From ZC4RG20 sp963782445 (GTDB taxonomy: Bacteria > Pseudomonadota > Gammaproteobacteria > Steroidobacterales > Rariloculaceae): a DNA stretch of 64,000 nt. Positions 25,197-33,488 of the stretch are shown here, one piece after another. The translations under genes and the position numbers were made by a program. Location of the stretch: the NCBI GenBank assembly GCA_963782445.1, contig CAWAJM010000001.1, positions 682,001-746,000 of the forward strand. Reading direction: 5' to 3'. Within the stretch, counting starts at the first letter, position 1, and each line of letters opens with the position of its first letter. The notes below the pieces were generated by a model. The model was given only the letters and a program-made list of their open reading frames with translations. It did no database searches and was not told where the DNA came from.

Positions 25197-25232
25197 GGCA
25201 GGGCCGCGAAGGGCCCTCGCCTCGGCCCTGCC
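25197..25232 (-). other. perfect 10-bp inverted repeat between MerR-TPR gene and DksA-like gene
   Basis: GGCAGGGCCG (25197-25206) pairs perfectly with CGGCCCTGCC (25223-25232) across a 16-nt loop. It lies after the stop of the MerR-TPR gene and before the DksA/TraR promoter candidate. It could stop transcription of the upstream gene, but no U-tract follows it on the minus strand, so terminator function is uncertain. Confidence 0.4.
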
Positions 25233-25288
25233 GGCCGCGGCGCCAGCCGGTCAGGCTCGAGGGCGGTTCCGCTGCGGCGGGCAGCCGG

Positions 25289-26116
25289 TCAGCTGCGCTT
25301 CAGGCGCCTGTAGCTCGCCAGGTGGCGCAGGGCGGCACGCTCGTCGCCGGCGAGCTCACACAGGCGGGCGAGATTGTAGTGCGCCTCGGCGAGCTCGGGA
25401 TCGAGCCCGAGCGCGCGCTCGTAGGAGGCCGCCGCGTCTTCGAGCCTGCCGTGATCCTCGAGCACGACGCCGAGGTTGAAGCAGGCCACGGCGTGGGTGG
25501 GCTCGAGCCCGAGCGCCTCGCGGTACAACGACTCGGCTTCGTCGAGGGCCTGCGCGGCGTGTCTGAGGCGGCCCAGGTTGATGCGGGCGTCCACGTGGGC
25601 CGGGTCGGTCGTGAAGGCCTGCCGGTAGGCGGCCTCGGCATCCGCCTCCGCGCCCGATTGCTCGAGCGCGATGCCGAGCTCGAACCATTCCTCGGCCGTC
25701 GGCTGTTGACGCACGGCCCGGGCAGCAGCGCGCGGCGACAATGCTTCGACCTTGGGCGGTGCGCCGGCACGCGCGAAATCGAACAGCGTCTGACCGGATT
25801 CGGGTACCCAGGTCGTTTGCGCGGAGGTGGCGAGCAGGCGGCCGCCTTCGATGCGCATCCGGATGGCGCTCAGGGGCGTGCCGTCGCGGAGCTGACGGCC
25901 GAGGCTGCGCAGCGCGCGCCAGACTCGGCGCGGGCATGCGGCATCGCGGGCGAGGTCGTTCGCCGTTCGCAGCAGCACGAGGTCCTGAAACGAAAAGTGC
26001 AAACGTCCGCGCTCGTCGCGCGCCGGTGTGACTTCCGCGCGGCGGGCCAGGGCGCGGATGCGCTCGGGACGAACCTCGAGCAGGGTGGCGAGTTGGCGCG
26101 TCGAGTAGGGGGTCAT
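25289..26116 (-). CDS. MerR-like helix-turn-helix protein with C-terminal tetratricopeptide repeats
   Basis: The first 65 residues read as a MerR-type winged helix (YSTRQLATLLEVRPERIRALARR, then FSFQDLVLLRTANDL). This is followed by a middle region and then by four TPRs (about residues 137-270; EEWFELGIALEQSGAEADAEAAY, DARINLGRLRHAAQALDEAE, AVACFNLGVVLEDHGRLEDAA, AEAHYNLARLCELAGDERAA). The product is therefore likely a DNA-binding protein whose TPR half binds a partner protein or oligomerises. No cysteine pair typical of metal-sensing MerR proteins is present. Genes of this layout occur in proteobacteria but have no assigned regulon that I know. It ends 57 nt before the inverted repeat. Confidence 0.75.
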   Translation of the reverse strand: MTPYSTRQLATLLEVRPERIRALARRAEVTPARDERGRLHFSFQDLVLLRTANDLARDAACPRRVWRALRSLGRQLRDGTPLSAIRMRIEGGRLLATSAQTTWVPESGQTLFDFARAGAPPKVEALSPRAAARAVRQQPTAEEWFELGIALEQSGAEADAEAAYRQAFTTDPAHVDARINLGRLRHAAQALDEAESLYREALGLEPTHAVACFNLGVVLEDHGRLEDAAASYERALGLDPELAEAHYNLARLCELAGDERAALRHLASYRRLKRS

Positions 26117-26213
26117 CGTCGAGCCCAGTTGACGGACCGCTGCGTGGCTATGGGGCGATTCTAACAGGCCTCGTGCGCGCCGCGTGCCCGATTTTCGGCG
26201 CGTCGACGCATTT

Positions 26214-27470
26214 CTAGGCGTGGTCGGCCTGCAGCGGGATTGCGAAACGCTCGCAGTAACGGCGGAAACGTGCGAGCTCCGTGTCGCGATCGAGACCGTA
26301 TTGGGACAGCGAGTAGCTGTGGACGCCGTGCTTGTTTTTCGGGTTCGCGGCGAGGAACGTGCGCATGGCCCTGCGCGCCTCGTCGGTCAGCGGCCAGCCC
26401 AGGAAGTCGTAAATGCGCTCGAGCGTGGCGTCCGGCGCAGTCTCGATCTCCTCGTAGGCGACGTCGAGGAACTGCTCACTCGGGGAACGGTCCCGGACCG
26501 TCAGAAAGTCGTCGAGTGCGCGCGCCCAGCGGCCGGTCCAGTCGGCCGCGATCTCGCTCGGCACGGCCACGTCGCTGAACGCTCGCCGCAGCACGGTCGC
26601 ATGACTCGCCATCGAGGCCATGACGCGCAGCGGATCGCGATGGGTCTGGATGATTTTGGCTGTCGGGTAGCGCTCGAGCAGCGCCGCGAGCGCGAACAAA
26701 TGTCCCGGCGCTTTGAGGACCCAGCGCGGGCCCGGCCGGCGCGCCTGCAGGTGCTGCAGGAGCCGGTAATGGAAGCGATAGGCGAGTCGTTGCGGATCGC
26801 GTTCGAACCAGTCCTCGTACGAGGCGACGTTGTGCGTCGTATGAAACTGGATGCTCATGAACACCTGCGCTTTGATCGCGATGCATTCCTGAGGCAGGTC
26901 CGGCGCGATCGGGTGGATGCGCTTGAACTCGGGCGCGAGCCGGTTGGCCCAGGCGAGGCGGGAGGCCGTGCGTCCGCGCACTTTCGCGATGCGGTCCGGC
27001 TCGTTGGAGTAACCGGCCGGGTACATGACTTCCCATGTCAGCGGCACGCGGTTGGCCGGGTCCTGGCTCATGAGTCCGTGCAGCAGTGTCGTGCCCGTGC
27101 GCGGCAGGCCGATGATGAAGACCGGGTTTTCGATCGTTTGGCGCTCGACCGCGGCCACGCGGCGCCGCTCGTCCTCGAGGCGCAGCAGGTTCTCGAGCAG
27201 GCTCACGATGAGCTCGCGCACCGTGATGCGGCCGAGCAGCGTGAGCCGCGACTCGTCGCGGTACGATCGCAGCAGGCGCTCGAGCGGCTCGTGGAAATCC
27301 CAGGCGCCGAAGTCGTCCAGGCCCGTGCGGCGCTGCGCGGCCTTCAGCAGCGATTCGGGCTCGAGCGCGGGCGCATCGATGCCCGCACGGCGCATGGCGC
27401 GTCCGGCGGAATTCAAGGCACCGACTGCGGCCGTTACGCAGCTGCGGGCAAAACTCATCGGGCGCGCCAT
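26214..27470 (-). CDS. sulfotransferase-family protein
   Basis: The 418-residue protein contains the PAPS-binding P-loop-like motif FIIGLPRTGTTLLH (about residues 118-131) and the 3'-phosphate-binding segment THRDPLRVMASMASH (about 273-287). Both are hallmarks of the bacterial sulfotransferase family (Sulfotransfer_3-like). An N-terminal helical extension (about 1-110) is common in this subgroup. It would transfer sulfate from PAPS to an unknown acceptor in the cytoplasm. It is divergent from apt with about 65 nt between. No sulfate-activation genes are adjacent, so its substrate remains open; a link to the nearby isoprenoid/hopanoid genes is only a possibility. Confidence 0.85.
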   Translation of the reverse strand: MARPMSFARSCVTAAVGALNSAGRAMRRAGIDAPALEPESLLKAAQRRTGLDDFGAWDFHEPLERLLRSYRDESRLTLLGRITVRELIVSLLENLLRLEDERRRVAAVERQTIENPVFIIGLPRTGTTLLHGLMSQDPANRVPLTWEVMYPAGYSNEPDRIAKVRGRTASRLAWANRLAPEFKRIHPIAPDLPQECIAIKAQVFMSIQFHTTHNVASYEDWFERDPQRLAYRFHYRLLQHLQARRPGPRWVLKAPGHLFALAALLERYPTAKIIQTHRDPLRVMASMASHATVLRRAFSDVAVPSEIAADWTGRWARALDDFLTVRDRSPSEQFLDVAYEEIETAPDATLERIYDFLGWPLTDEARRAMRTFLAANPKNKHGVHSYSLSQYGLDRDTELARFRRYCERFAIPLQADHA

Positions 27471-27535
27471 TTGCTACTATTGAACCGCGGCATTGTCGCC
27501 CAGCCCCGTGCTTTTGAGCAAACAGTCGGCCCCCC

Positions 27536-28057
27536 ATGAGTCTTGATAGAGTTCGAGGATTGATCGCGGACGTGCCGGATTTCCCGAAACCCGGAATCGT
27601 CTTCAAGGACATCACGCCGCTGCTCGCCGATCCCGCCGGGTTCGGCTCGGCCGTCGAGCAGATGGCCGAGGGGGCGGCGCCCCTCGCGGCCGACGCGTTG
27701 CTCGCGATCGAGTCGCGCGGCTTCATCTTCGGCGCGGCGCTCGCGCAGCGCCTGGGGCTGCCGCTGCACCTCGTGCGCAAGCGCGGCAAGCTTCCCCGGG
27801 AAGCGCTCAGCATTCGCTACGAGCTCGAATACGGGTTCGACCACCTCGAGATGCACAGCAACGTCGTGCGTCGAGGCGGCCGCTACCTCATCGTGGACGA
27901 TCTCATCGCGACCGGCGGCACGGCCGCCGCCGTGGCGAAGCTGGTGCTAGAGCAGGGCGGCGTCGTGGCCGGTTACGCGTTTCTCATCGAGCTCGCGTTC
28001 CTCGATGGCCGTAAAGCGCTCGAGGAGGCGCCCGTCGTGAGCCTGCTGACCTATTGA
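27536..28057 (+). CDS. apt: adenine phosphoribosyltransferase
   Basis: The 173-residue enzyme salvages adenine with PRPP to form AMP. Characteristic segments are DVPDFPKPGIVFKDITPLL (about 12-30), the substrate loop IESRGFIFGAAL (about 59) and the PRPP-binding motif VDDLIATGGTAAA (about 120-132). Length and order match E. coli Apt closely. The start ATG 27536 gives the normal N-terminus. The gene stands alone between the divergent sulfotransferase and the convergent ispA, whose stop lies 17 nt away. Confidence 0.95.
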   Translation: MSLDRVRGLIADVPDFPKPGIVFKDITPLLADPAGFGSAVEQMAEGAAPLAADALLAIESRGFIFGAALAQRLGLPLHLVRKRGKLPREALSIRYELEYGFDHLEMHSNVVRRGGRYLIVDDLIATGGTAAAVAKLVLEQGGVVAGYAFLIELAFLDGRKALEEAPVVSLLTY

Positions 28058-28074
28058 GCCTCTTCGGGGCGCCG

Positions 28075-28980
28075 TCAGTAGGCGCGCTTCAAGATGAACT
28101 CGCTGAGCCACTGCAAGCCTTCGGCACGGGCGCCGAAGCCTTCGAGCGCGCCGAGCGCTTCGGTGTAGACCGAGTCGGCTTTGCGGCGCGCCTCGTCGGT
28201 GCCGAGCAGAGAAGGATAGGTGGACTTGCCGTTCGCGCTGTCGCTTCCGGCGCTCTTACCGAGCGTGGCGGTATCCTGTTCCACTTCGAGCAAATCGTCG
28301 CGGATTTGAAAGACCAGCCCGATGTCCTTGGCAAACAGATCGAGGCGCTCGACGGCGCTGCGGTCGGGTGCCGCCAGCGCGGCCGGCATCATGATGGCCG
28401 CCCGGATGAGCTCGCCCGTTTTGCGCCGATGGATGTCCTCGAGCGCGGGCTCGTCGACCCGCCGGCCTTCGGCCTCGAGATCGAGGGCCTGACCGCCGAC
28501 CATGCCGGCCGGCCCGATCGCGCGCGCGAGCCAGGTCACGACCTCGGCGAGCTCGCGCGGCTGCCGCCGCAGGGCCTCGTCGGTGCACAGAATCTCGAAT
28601 GCGAGCGGCTGCAGCGCGTCGCCGGCCAGGATCGCCGTCGCCTCGTCGAAGGCCTTATGGGTCGTGGGGCGTCCGCGCCTAAGGTCGTCGTCGTCCATGG
28701 CCGGCAGGTCGTCGTGGACGAGCGAATAGGCGTGCACGAGCTCGATGGCCGCCGCCAGCGCGTCGAGCGCGCCAGCATCGACGTCGAAGAGCTCGCCGCT
28801 TGCGTAGACCAGCAGGGGACGCACGCGCTTGCCGGAGCCGAGGACCGAGTACCGCATGGCCTCGCACAGCCGCTCAGGGACGTTACCCATCGAAAGAACG
28901 TGCTCGAGGCGGAGGTTGACGCGGTCGCGGTAGTGGGGCATTCGTTCGCCGAACGTCTCCCCGGGAGCTCGTGCTATCAT
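28075..28980 (-). CDS. ispA: polyprenyl diphosphate synthase, farnesyl diphosphate synthase type
   Basis: The 301-residue prenyltransferase has both Asp-rich motifs: DDLPAMDDDDLRRG (FARM, about 95-108) and FQIRDDLLEVEQD (SARM, about 230-242). It also has GSGKRVRPLL near the N-terminus, MVGGQALDLEAEG and KTGELIRAA. It condenses IPP with DMAPP/GPP to make FPP, the substrate of the divergent squalene synthase next door, so the pair forms the gateway from the mevalonate genes to hopanoids. ATG 28941 is an alternative start preceded by GGGGAG; a TATGAT spans the 28980 ATG and could be a -10 box if translation starts at 28941. Confidence 0.93.
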   Translation of the reverse strand: MIARAPGETFGERMPHYRDRVNLRLEHVLSMGNVPERLCEAMRYSVLGSGKRVRPLLVYASGELFDVDAGALDALAAAIELVHAYSLVHDDLPAMDDDDLRRGRPTTHKAFDEATAILAGDALQPLAFEILCTDEALRRQPRELAEVVTWLARAIGPAGMVGGQALDLEAEGRRVDEPALEDIHRRKTGELIRAAIMMPAALAAPDRSAVERLDLFAKDIGLVFQIRDDLLEVEQDTATLGKSAGSDSANGKSTYPSLLGTDEARRKADSVYTEALGALEGFGARAEGLQWLSEFILKRAY

Positions 28981-29041
28981 AACCGATCATCGTAACACCG
29001 AAACGGCGCGGGCGTCGCAAGCATTCGTGAAGTCGGGACCC

Positions 29042-30130
29042 ATGCAAACGATCGGCGCCACGCCGTCCGATTTTGAATTCCAAACGGCGATTCTCCCGGG
29101 CGTCTCGCGTACGTTCGCGTTGACGATTCCGGTCCTTCCCGAAGGGCTTGCGACGGTCGTCACGAACGCCTATCTGCTCTGCCGCCTGGCCGACACGATC
29201 GAGGACGACATCGGTCTCGACAACGACCAGAAGTCGGTCTTCCATAAACGGTTCGTGGCCGTCGTCGAAGGGAGCGAGGAGGCGGAGCCCTTCGCCGCTG
29301 CGCTGGCGCCGCTGCTCTCGGATCGGGTGCTCCCCGACGAGCGCGAGCTCGTGGAGAACGCGCCGGCCGTGATTCGCGTCGCTCACAGCTTCGACGCCGC
29401 GCAGCGCGACGCGCTGACGCGTTGCGTGCGCATCATGTGCAAGGGGATGCCCGAGTTCCAGCGCAACAAGAGCCTCAGCGGTCTCGCCGATCTCGAGGAG
29501 ATGTCCGCTTACTGTTACTACGTCGCGGGCGTCGTCGGCGAGATGCTGACGGAGCTGTTCTGCCGCCACTGCCCCGAAGTCGAGCCGCAGCGGGAGCGGC
29601 TCATGCATCTGGCCGTCTCATTCGGCCAGGGCCTGCAAATGACCAACATCCTCAAGGACATCTGGGACGACCGACAGGCCGGCGCCTGCTGGTTGCCGCG
29701 CGCGGTTTTCCCGGCCGACGGCTTCAGTCTCCAGCGGCTCGAGGAGCAGCACCTGACGCCGGCCTTCCGGACCGGGCTCGATACTCTCGTCGGCGTCGCG
29801 CATGCGCACCTGCGCAACGCGCTCGAGTACACTTGCATGATCCCCAAGCGCGAAGTCGGTATCCGCAAGTTCTGCCTCTGGGCGGTCGGCCTCGCCGTGC
29901 TGACGCTGCGCAAGATTCACCGCAACCCGGAGTTTCGCGCGGGCAACGACGTCAAGGTCTCGCGGCGCACCGTGAAGGCGACGATCTTCACGACGAACCT
30001 CACGCTCATGAGCAACCGTGCCCTGCGGCTCGTCTTCGAGCGCGCCGCGGACGGGTTGCCGCTCGTGAATCTCGACGCCGTGGCCGGTCGAGGAGGCCGG
30101 ACGATGCCGAGGCGGCTGGATGTCCGCTGA
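29042..30130 (+). CDS. squalene synthase (farnesyl-diphosphate farnesyltransferase)
   Basis: The 362-residue protein belongs to the trans-isoprenyl head-to-head synthases. It has a first Asp-rich motif CRLADTIEDD (about 51-60) and a second, NILKDIWDDR (about 202-211). It also has the YCYYVAGVVGEML helix, and the SRTFALTIPVLP start typical of one-step squalene synthases. Most hopanoid producers use the three proteins HpnC, HpnD and HpnE instead; none of these is visible here. ATG 29042 was chosen; GTG 29027 is in frame. HpnG overlaps its 3' end by 11 nt, placing it at the head of the hopanoid operon. The assignment as squalene rather than phytoene synthase rests on the hopanoid context. Confidence 0.88.
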   Translation: MQTIGATPSDFEFQTAILPGVSRTFALTIPVLPEGLATVVTNAYLLCRLADTIEDDIGLDNDQKSVFHKRFVAVVEGSEEAEPFAAALAPLLSDRVLPDERELVENAPAVIRVAHSFDAAQRDALTRCVRIMCKGMPEFQRNKSLSGLADLEEMSAYCYYVAGVVGEMLTELFCRHCPEVEPQRERLMHLAVSFGQGLQMTNILKDIWDDRQAGACWLPRAVFPADGFSLQRLEEQHLTPAFRTGLDTLVGVAHAHLRNALEYTCMIPKREVGIRKFCLWAVGLAVLTLRKIHRNPEFRAGNDVKVSRRTVKATIFTTNLTLMSNRALRLVFERAADGLPLVNLDAVAGRGGRTMPRRLDVR

Positions 30131-30881
30131 GCCGGGGCGGACGAACTCAGCCCCGCCCCGACACAAACCCGAAGTCGCCGTCGTCGTCGCGCTCGGGCTC
30201 GAGGGACGGTCCCTGAAGGGGCGGCTTGCGGCGGCACGATCCTGTACGTTGACCCTGAATCAATGCGGTCCGGGGCGGAGCCGGGCGGCGCATGTCGCAG
30301 ATTCGGCGCTCGCCCGTGGCGCGGAGGCGCTCGTCTCGTGGGGTCTGGCCGGCGGTCTTGCTCCCGGGCTGCGGCCCGGCACGCTCGTGTTGCCCAAACG
30401 CGTGCTCGGGCCCGACGGCGCGGGCTTCGAGACGGACGCGGTCTGGCGGGCGCGGCTCGCGGCTGCGCTCGGTCCGCGCTTCCGGCTCGCCGATGGCCCG
30501 TTGCTCGCCGACGGCGAGCTGCTGCCGAGCCGCGCGGACAAGGCCGAGGCCGCGGCCCGCACGGGCGCCGTCGCGGTCGACATGGAGTCGGCGGGCGTCG
30601 GCGCCGCGGCGGCGGCGGCCCGCGTGCCGTTCGTCGTGATCCGCGCGATCGCCGACGCGGCGGACGATGCGCTGCCGGCGGGCGTCGAGAAGTGGATCGA
30701 CGAACGCGGTAATCGACGGTTTGCAAGCGTCATCGATGCGGCCGTGAAGCCGGGCCGCTGGCCGGGGCTCTTGCGGCTCGCGCTCCGCTACGCCCGTGCG
30801 CGCCGAACGCTCGACGAGCTTGCCGGCTGCCTCGCCCCGCAAGATTTCCTATTCCTCCAAGGCGCCCTCGGCGCCAGCTGA
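30120..30881 (+). CDS. hpnG: hopanoid-associated nucleoside phosphorylase HpnG
   Basis: The 253-residue protein has the nucleoside phosphorylase fold: EVAVVVALGLEGRSL at the start, VSWGLAGGLAPGLRPGTLVLP, VDMESAGVGAAAAAARVP and IRAIADAADD. HpnG removes adenine from adenosylhopane and leaves phosphoribosylhopane, the step after HpnH, whose gene lies about 9 kb downstream in the same orientation. It overlaps the squalene synthase gene by 11 nt and is followed 18 nt later by hpnN. The divergence from MTA/SAH nucleosidases and the gene context make HpnG the best call. Confidence 0.88.
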   Translation: MSAEPGRTNSAPPRHKPEVAVVVALGLEGRSLKGRLAAARSCTLTLNQCGPGRSRAAHVADSALARGAEALVSWGLAGGLAPGLRPGTLVLPKRVLGPDGAGFETDAVWRARLAAALGPRFRLADGPLLADGELLPSRADKAEAAARTGAVAVDMESAGVGAAAAAARVPFVVIRAIADAADDALPAGVEKWIDERGNRRFASVIDAAVKPGRWPGLLRLALRYARARRTLDELAGCLAPQDFLFLQGALGAS

Positions 30882-30899
30882 GCAGTCAGTGAGTCGACC

Positions 30900-33488
30900 A
30901 TGACCGAACTATTAAGCGTCGGGCTCGCACGATGGGTACGCACATTGCTGCGGTTCCGAGTCATCGTCGTCGTGCTCGGCATCGTCGTCTCGGGGCTCGC
31001 CGTCCAGTATTCCGCCGAGCGACTCGGCATCAACACCGACACGGCCAACATGATCTCCGCGAAGTTCCCGTGGCGGCGGGACTTCAACGACTACCGTAAG
31101 AGCTTCCCCGCGCGCGACAACAACATCGTCATCGTCGTCAACGGCGATACGGCGGATCATGCCGATGCGTTTGCGACGGCACTCATGCGCAAGCTGCAGA
31201 AACGGCCCGACCTGTTCAAGTCCGTCTTCAGTGCCGGTTTGGGGCCGTTCTTCGAGCACAAAGGCCTGCTTTATCTGTCCGTCGAGGACCTCGACCGGCT
31301 GTCGGATCGGCTCGCGGAGGCACAGCCGCTCATCGGCCGGCTGCGGCCGTCGTTCAATGGCGCTTCCGTCGTCTCGCTCGCGGCCGAAGCGTTGACCTCC
31401 GCGCGCCACGACGACGACGCGACGACGGACGCGTTCTACCGCGAGCTCAGTGCGGCGTTCGATGCCGCGCGTGCGGGACGGACCGATCCGATCGCGTGGC
31501 GGCGCCTGATCACGGGTACCCAGACGACCACGCGGCGCCTCATCCTTCTTCAGCCGAAGCTCGATTTCACCCGGGTCATGCCCGCGAGCGAGGCGATAGC
31601 GAGGATCAAAGCCGACGCCCGCGAGCTTGCCACGGGTGAGCTCGCCGGCGTGCACACGGAGTTGACGGGCACCGTCGCCATGGAACACGACGAGATGCTG
31701 ACGGTCACGCGCGGCGCCGGCCTCGCGGGGCTCTCGTCGCTGATCATGGTCGGCATCCTGCTCTATGCGACGCTGCGATCGTGGAAGCTGCTCGCCATCT
31801 CGCTCGTGACGCTGGTGATCGGCCTCGCCGGCACGGCCGCGTTCGCGGCGCTTGCGGTCGGGCACCTGAATCTGCTTTCGGTCGAGTTCGCCGTGCTCTA
31901 TGTGGGGCTCGGCGTCGACTACATCATTCACGTCTGCCTGCGCGTCAAGGAGCTCTTGGGGCGCGGTTACGGCCGCGACGAGGCGATCGTGGAAGCCGTC
32001 AGGGGCGTCGGGACGTCGCTCGTGGTCTGCGCCGTCACGACGGCGGCAGGCTTCTACGCGTTCATCCCGACACCGTTCGACGGCGTCTCCGAGCTCGGCC
32101 TGATCTCGGGCACCGGGATGTTCATCAGCCTCCTCGTGAGCCTGACTTTCCTGCCCGCAGTGCTCGGCCTGTGCATGACGCCGCGCGATGCCGAGCTGCC
32201 GGACGCGTGGCTCGGGACGGGCTGGCTCGCGGCGCTCGGTTCGCGACCGCGGGCCGTCGTCGCGGCGGCCGCCGCCGTCGTGGCCGTGACCTTCGCCGTG
32301 CTGCCGCGCGTCAAGTTCGACAGCAACCCGATTCACCTGCGCGATCCACACTCCGAATCCGTGCGTGCGCTCAAGGATCTCGCCGCGGACAGCCAGGCCC
32401 CGCTGTTCGATCTCGTCGCCGTGGCGCCGAATCATGCCGAGGCCTTGCGCTGGGCCGCCACGCTCGAGCGGCTCCCGACCGTACGCAGCGCCCGCACCGT
32501 CGATTCGCTCGTGCCCGCGAAGCAGAAGCAGAAGGTCGAGATCATCGACGACATGGCGCTCGTCATGGGTCCGGACTTCGCGCACATCGAGCGTAAGCCG
32601 CCCGGGCCCGCCCAGCTCGAGCACGCGCTCGGGACGCTCGCGTCCGATCTCGCGGATCCCCCGCTGGCCGGCAGCGCCGGCGCGCGTCTCGAGCGTTCGG
32701 TGGAGGCGCTACTCGCCGCGCTCGAGTCCGATTCCGCGGCGGTCCGGCATGCCACGCTCACGCGGCTCGACCGTGCGCTGACGACGGGGCTGCCGGCCGA
32801 GCTCGGCCGGCTCGCGGCCGCGCTCTCCCCCAAGCCATTCGGCCGCGACGCCTTGCCCGAGCCGCTTTCCGAGCGCTGGCTCGCGGCCGACGGCCGCGAG
32901 CTCGTCGAGATCGTGCCGAAGGAGAATGTCGACGACAACGCCGCGGCCAAACGCTTCGTCGATTCCGTGCGCGCCGTGGTGCCGACGGCAACCGGCCTGC
33001 CCGTCGTGCATCTCGAAGCCTCGCACACGGTTGTGCGGTCGTTTCAGCTCGCGCTGCTGTATTCGCTCGTCATGGTCACGATCCTGCTCGTCGTCTTGAT
33101 GCACAACGCGCGCGACGTGCTGTACGTCATCGTGCCGATCGCGCTCGCGGCCGGCGTTACGGCCGGCGCGACCGTGCTCCTCGGAATCCCGTTGAACTTC
33201 GCGAACATCATCGCGCTGCCGCTGCTCATCGGCGTCGGTGTCGACAACGGGATCCATATCGTCCATCGCAAGCGCGCGGACCCGGCCGCGGATGCATTCC
33301 GGACGAGCACCTCGGTCGGCGTGCTCGCGAGCGGTCTCACCACGGTCGCGAGCTTCGGGAATCTGGCCTTCTCGGCGCATGTCGGGATCTCGAGCATGGG
33401 CGAGCTGCTCACGCTCGGCATGATCGTGACGCTCGCGGCGACGCTCGTGCTGCTGCCTGCGCTGCTGCGGCTGCTGGAGCCCGCGTGA
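30900..33488 (+). CDS. hpnN: hopanoid-associated RND transporter HpnN
   Basis: The 862-residue inner-membrane protein has the MMPL/RND two-repeat plan. TM1 is near residues 20-38, then a large periplasmic domain, then a TM bundle at about 275-420 (LSVEFAVLYVGLGVDYIIHVCLRVKELLGRG). A second periplasmic domain and a second bundle follow at about 715-860 (FANIIALPLLIGVGVDNGIHIVHRKR). HpnN moves hopanoids from the inner to the outer membrane. The position between hpnG and hpnA supports this over a generic MMPL lipid exporter. The stop codon overlaps the GTG start of hpnA. Confidence 0.9.
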   Translation: MTELLSVGLARWVRTLLRFRVIVVVLGIVVSGLAVQYSAERLGINTDTANMISAKFPWRRDFNDYRKSFPARDNNIVIVVNGDTADHADAFATALMRKLQKRPDLFKSVFSAGLGPFFEHKGLLYLSVEDLDRLSDRLAEAQPLIGRLRPSFNGASVVSLAAEALTSARHDDDATTDAFYRELSAAFDAARAGRTDPIAWRRLITGTQTTTRRLILLQPKLDFTRVMPASEAIARIKADARELATGELAGVHTELTGTVAMEHDEMLTVTRGAGLAGLSSLIMVGILLYATLRSWKLLAISLVTLVIGLAGTAAFAALAVGHLNLLSVEFAVLYVGLGVDYIIHVCLRVKELLGRGYGRDEAIVEAVRGVGTSLVVCAVTTAAGFYAFIPTPFDGVSELGLISGTGMFISLLVSLTFLPAVLGLCMTPRDAELPDAWLGTGWLAALGSRPRAVVAAAAAVVAVTFAVLPRVKFDSNPIHLRDPHSESVRALKDLAADSQAPLFDLVAVAPNHAEALRWAATLERLPTVRSARTVDSLVPAKQKQKVEIIDDMALVMGPDFAHIERKPPGPAQLEHALGTLASDLADPPLAGSAGARLERSVEALLAALESDSAAVRHATLTRLDRALTTGLPAELGRLAAALSPKPFGRDALPEPLSERWLAADGRELVEIVPKENVDDNAAAKRFVDSVRAVVPTATGLPVVHLEASHTVVRSFQLALLYSLVMVTILLVVLMHNARDVLYVIVPIALAAGVTAGATVLLGIPLNFANIIALPLLIGVGVDNGIHIVHRKRADPAADAFRTSTSVGVLASGLTTVASFGNLAFSAHVGISSMGELLTLGMIVTLAATLVLLPALLRLLEPA

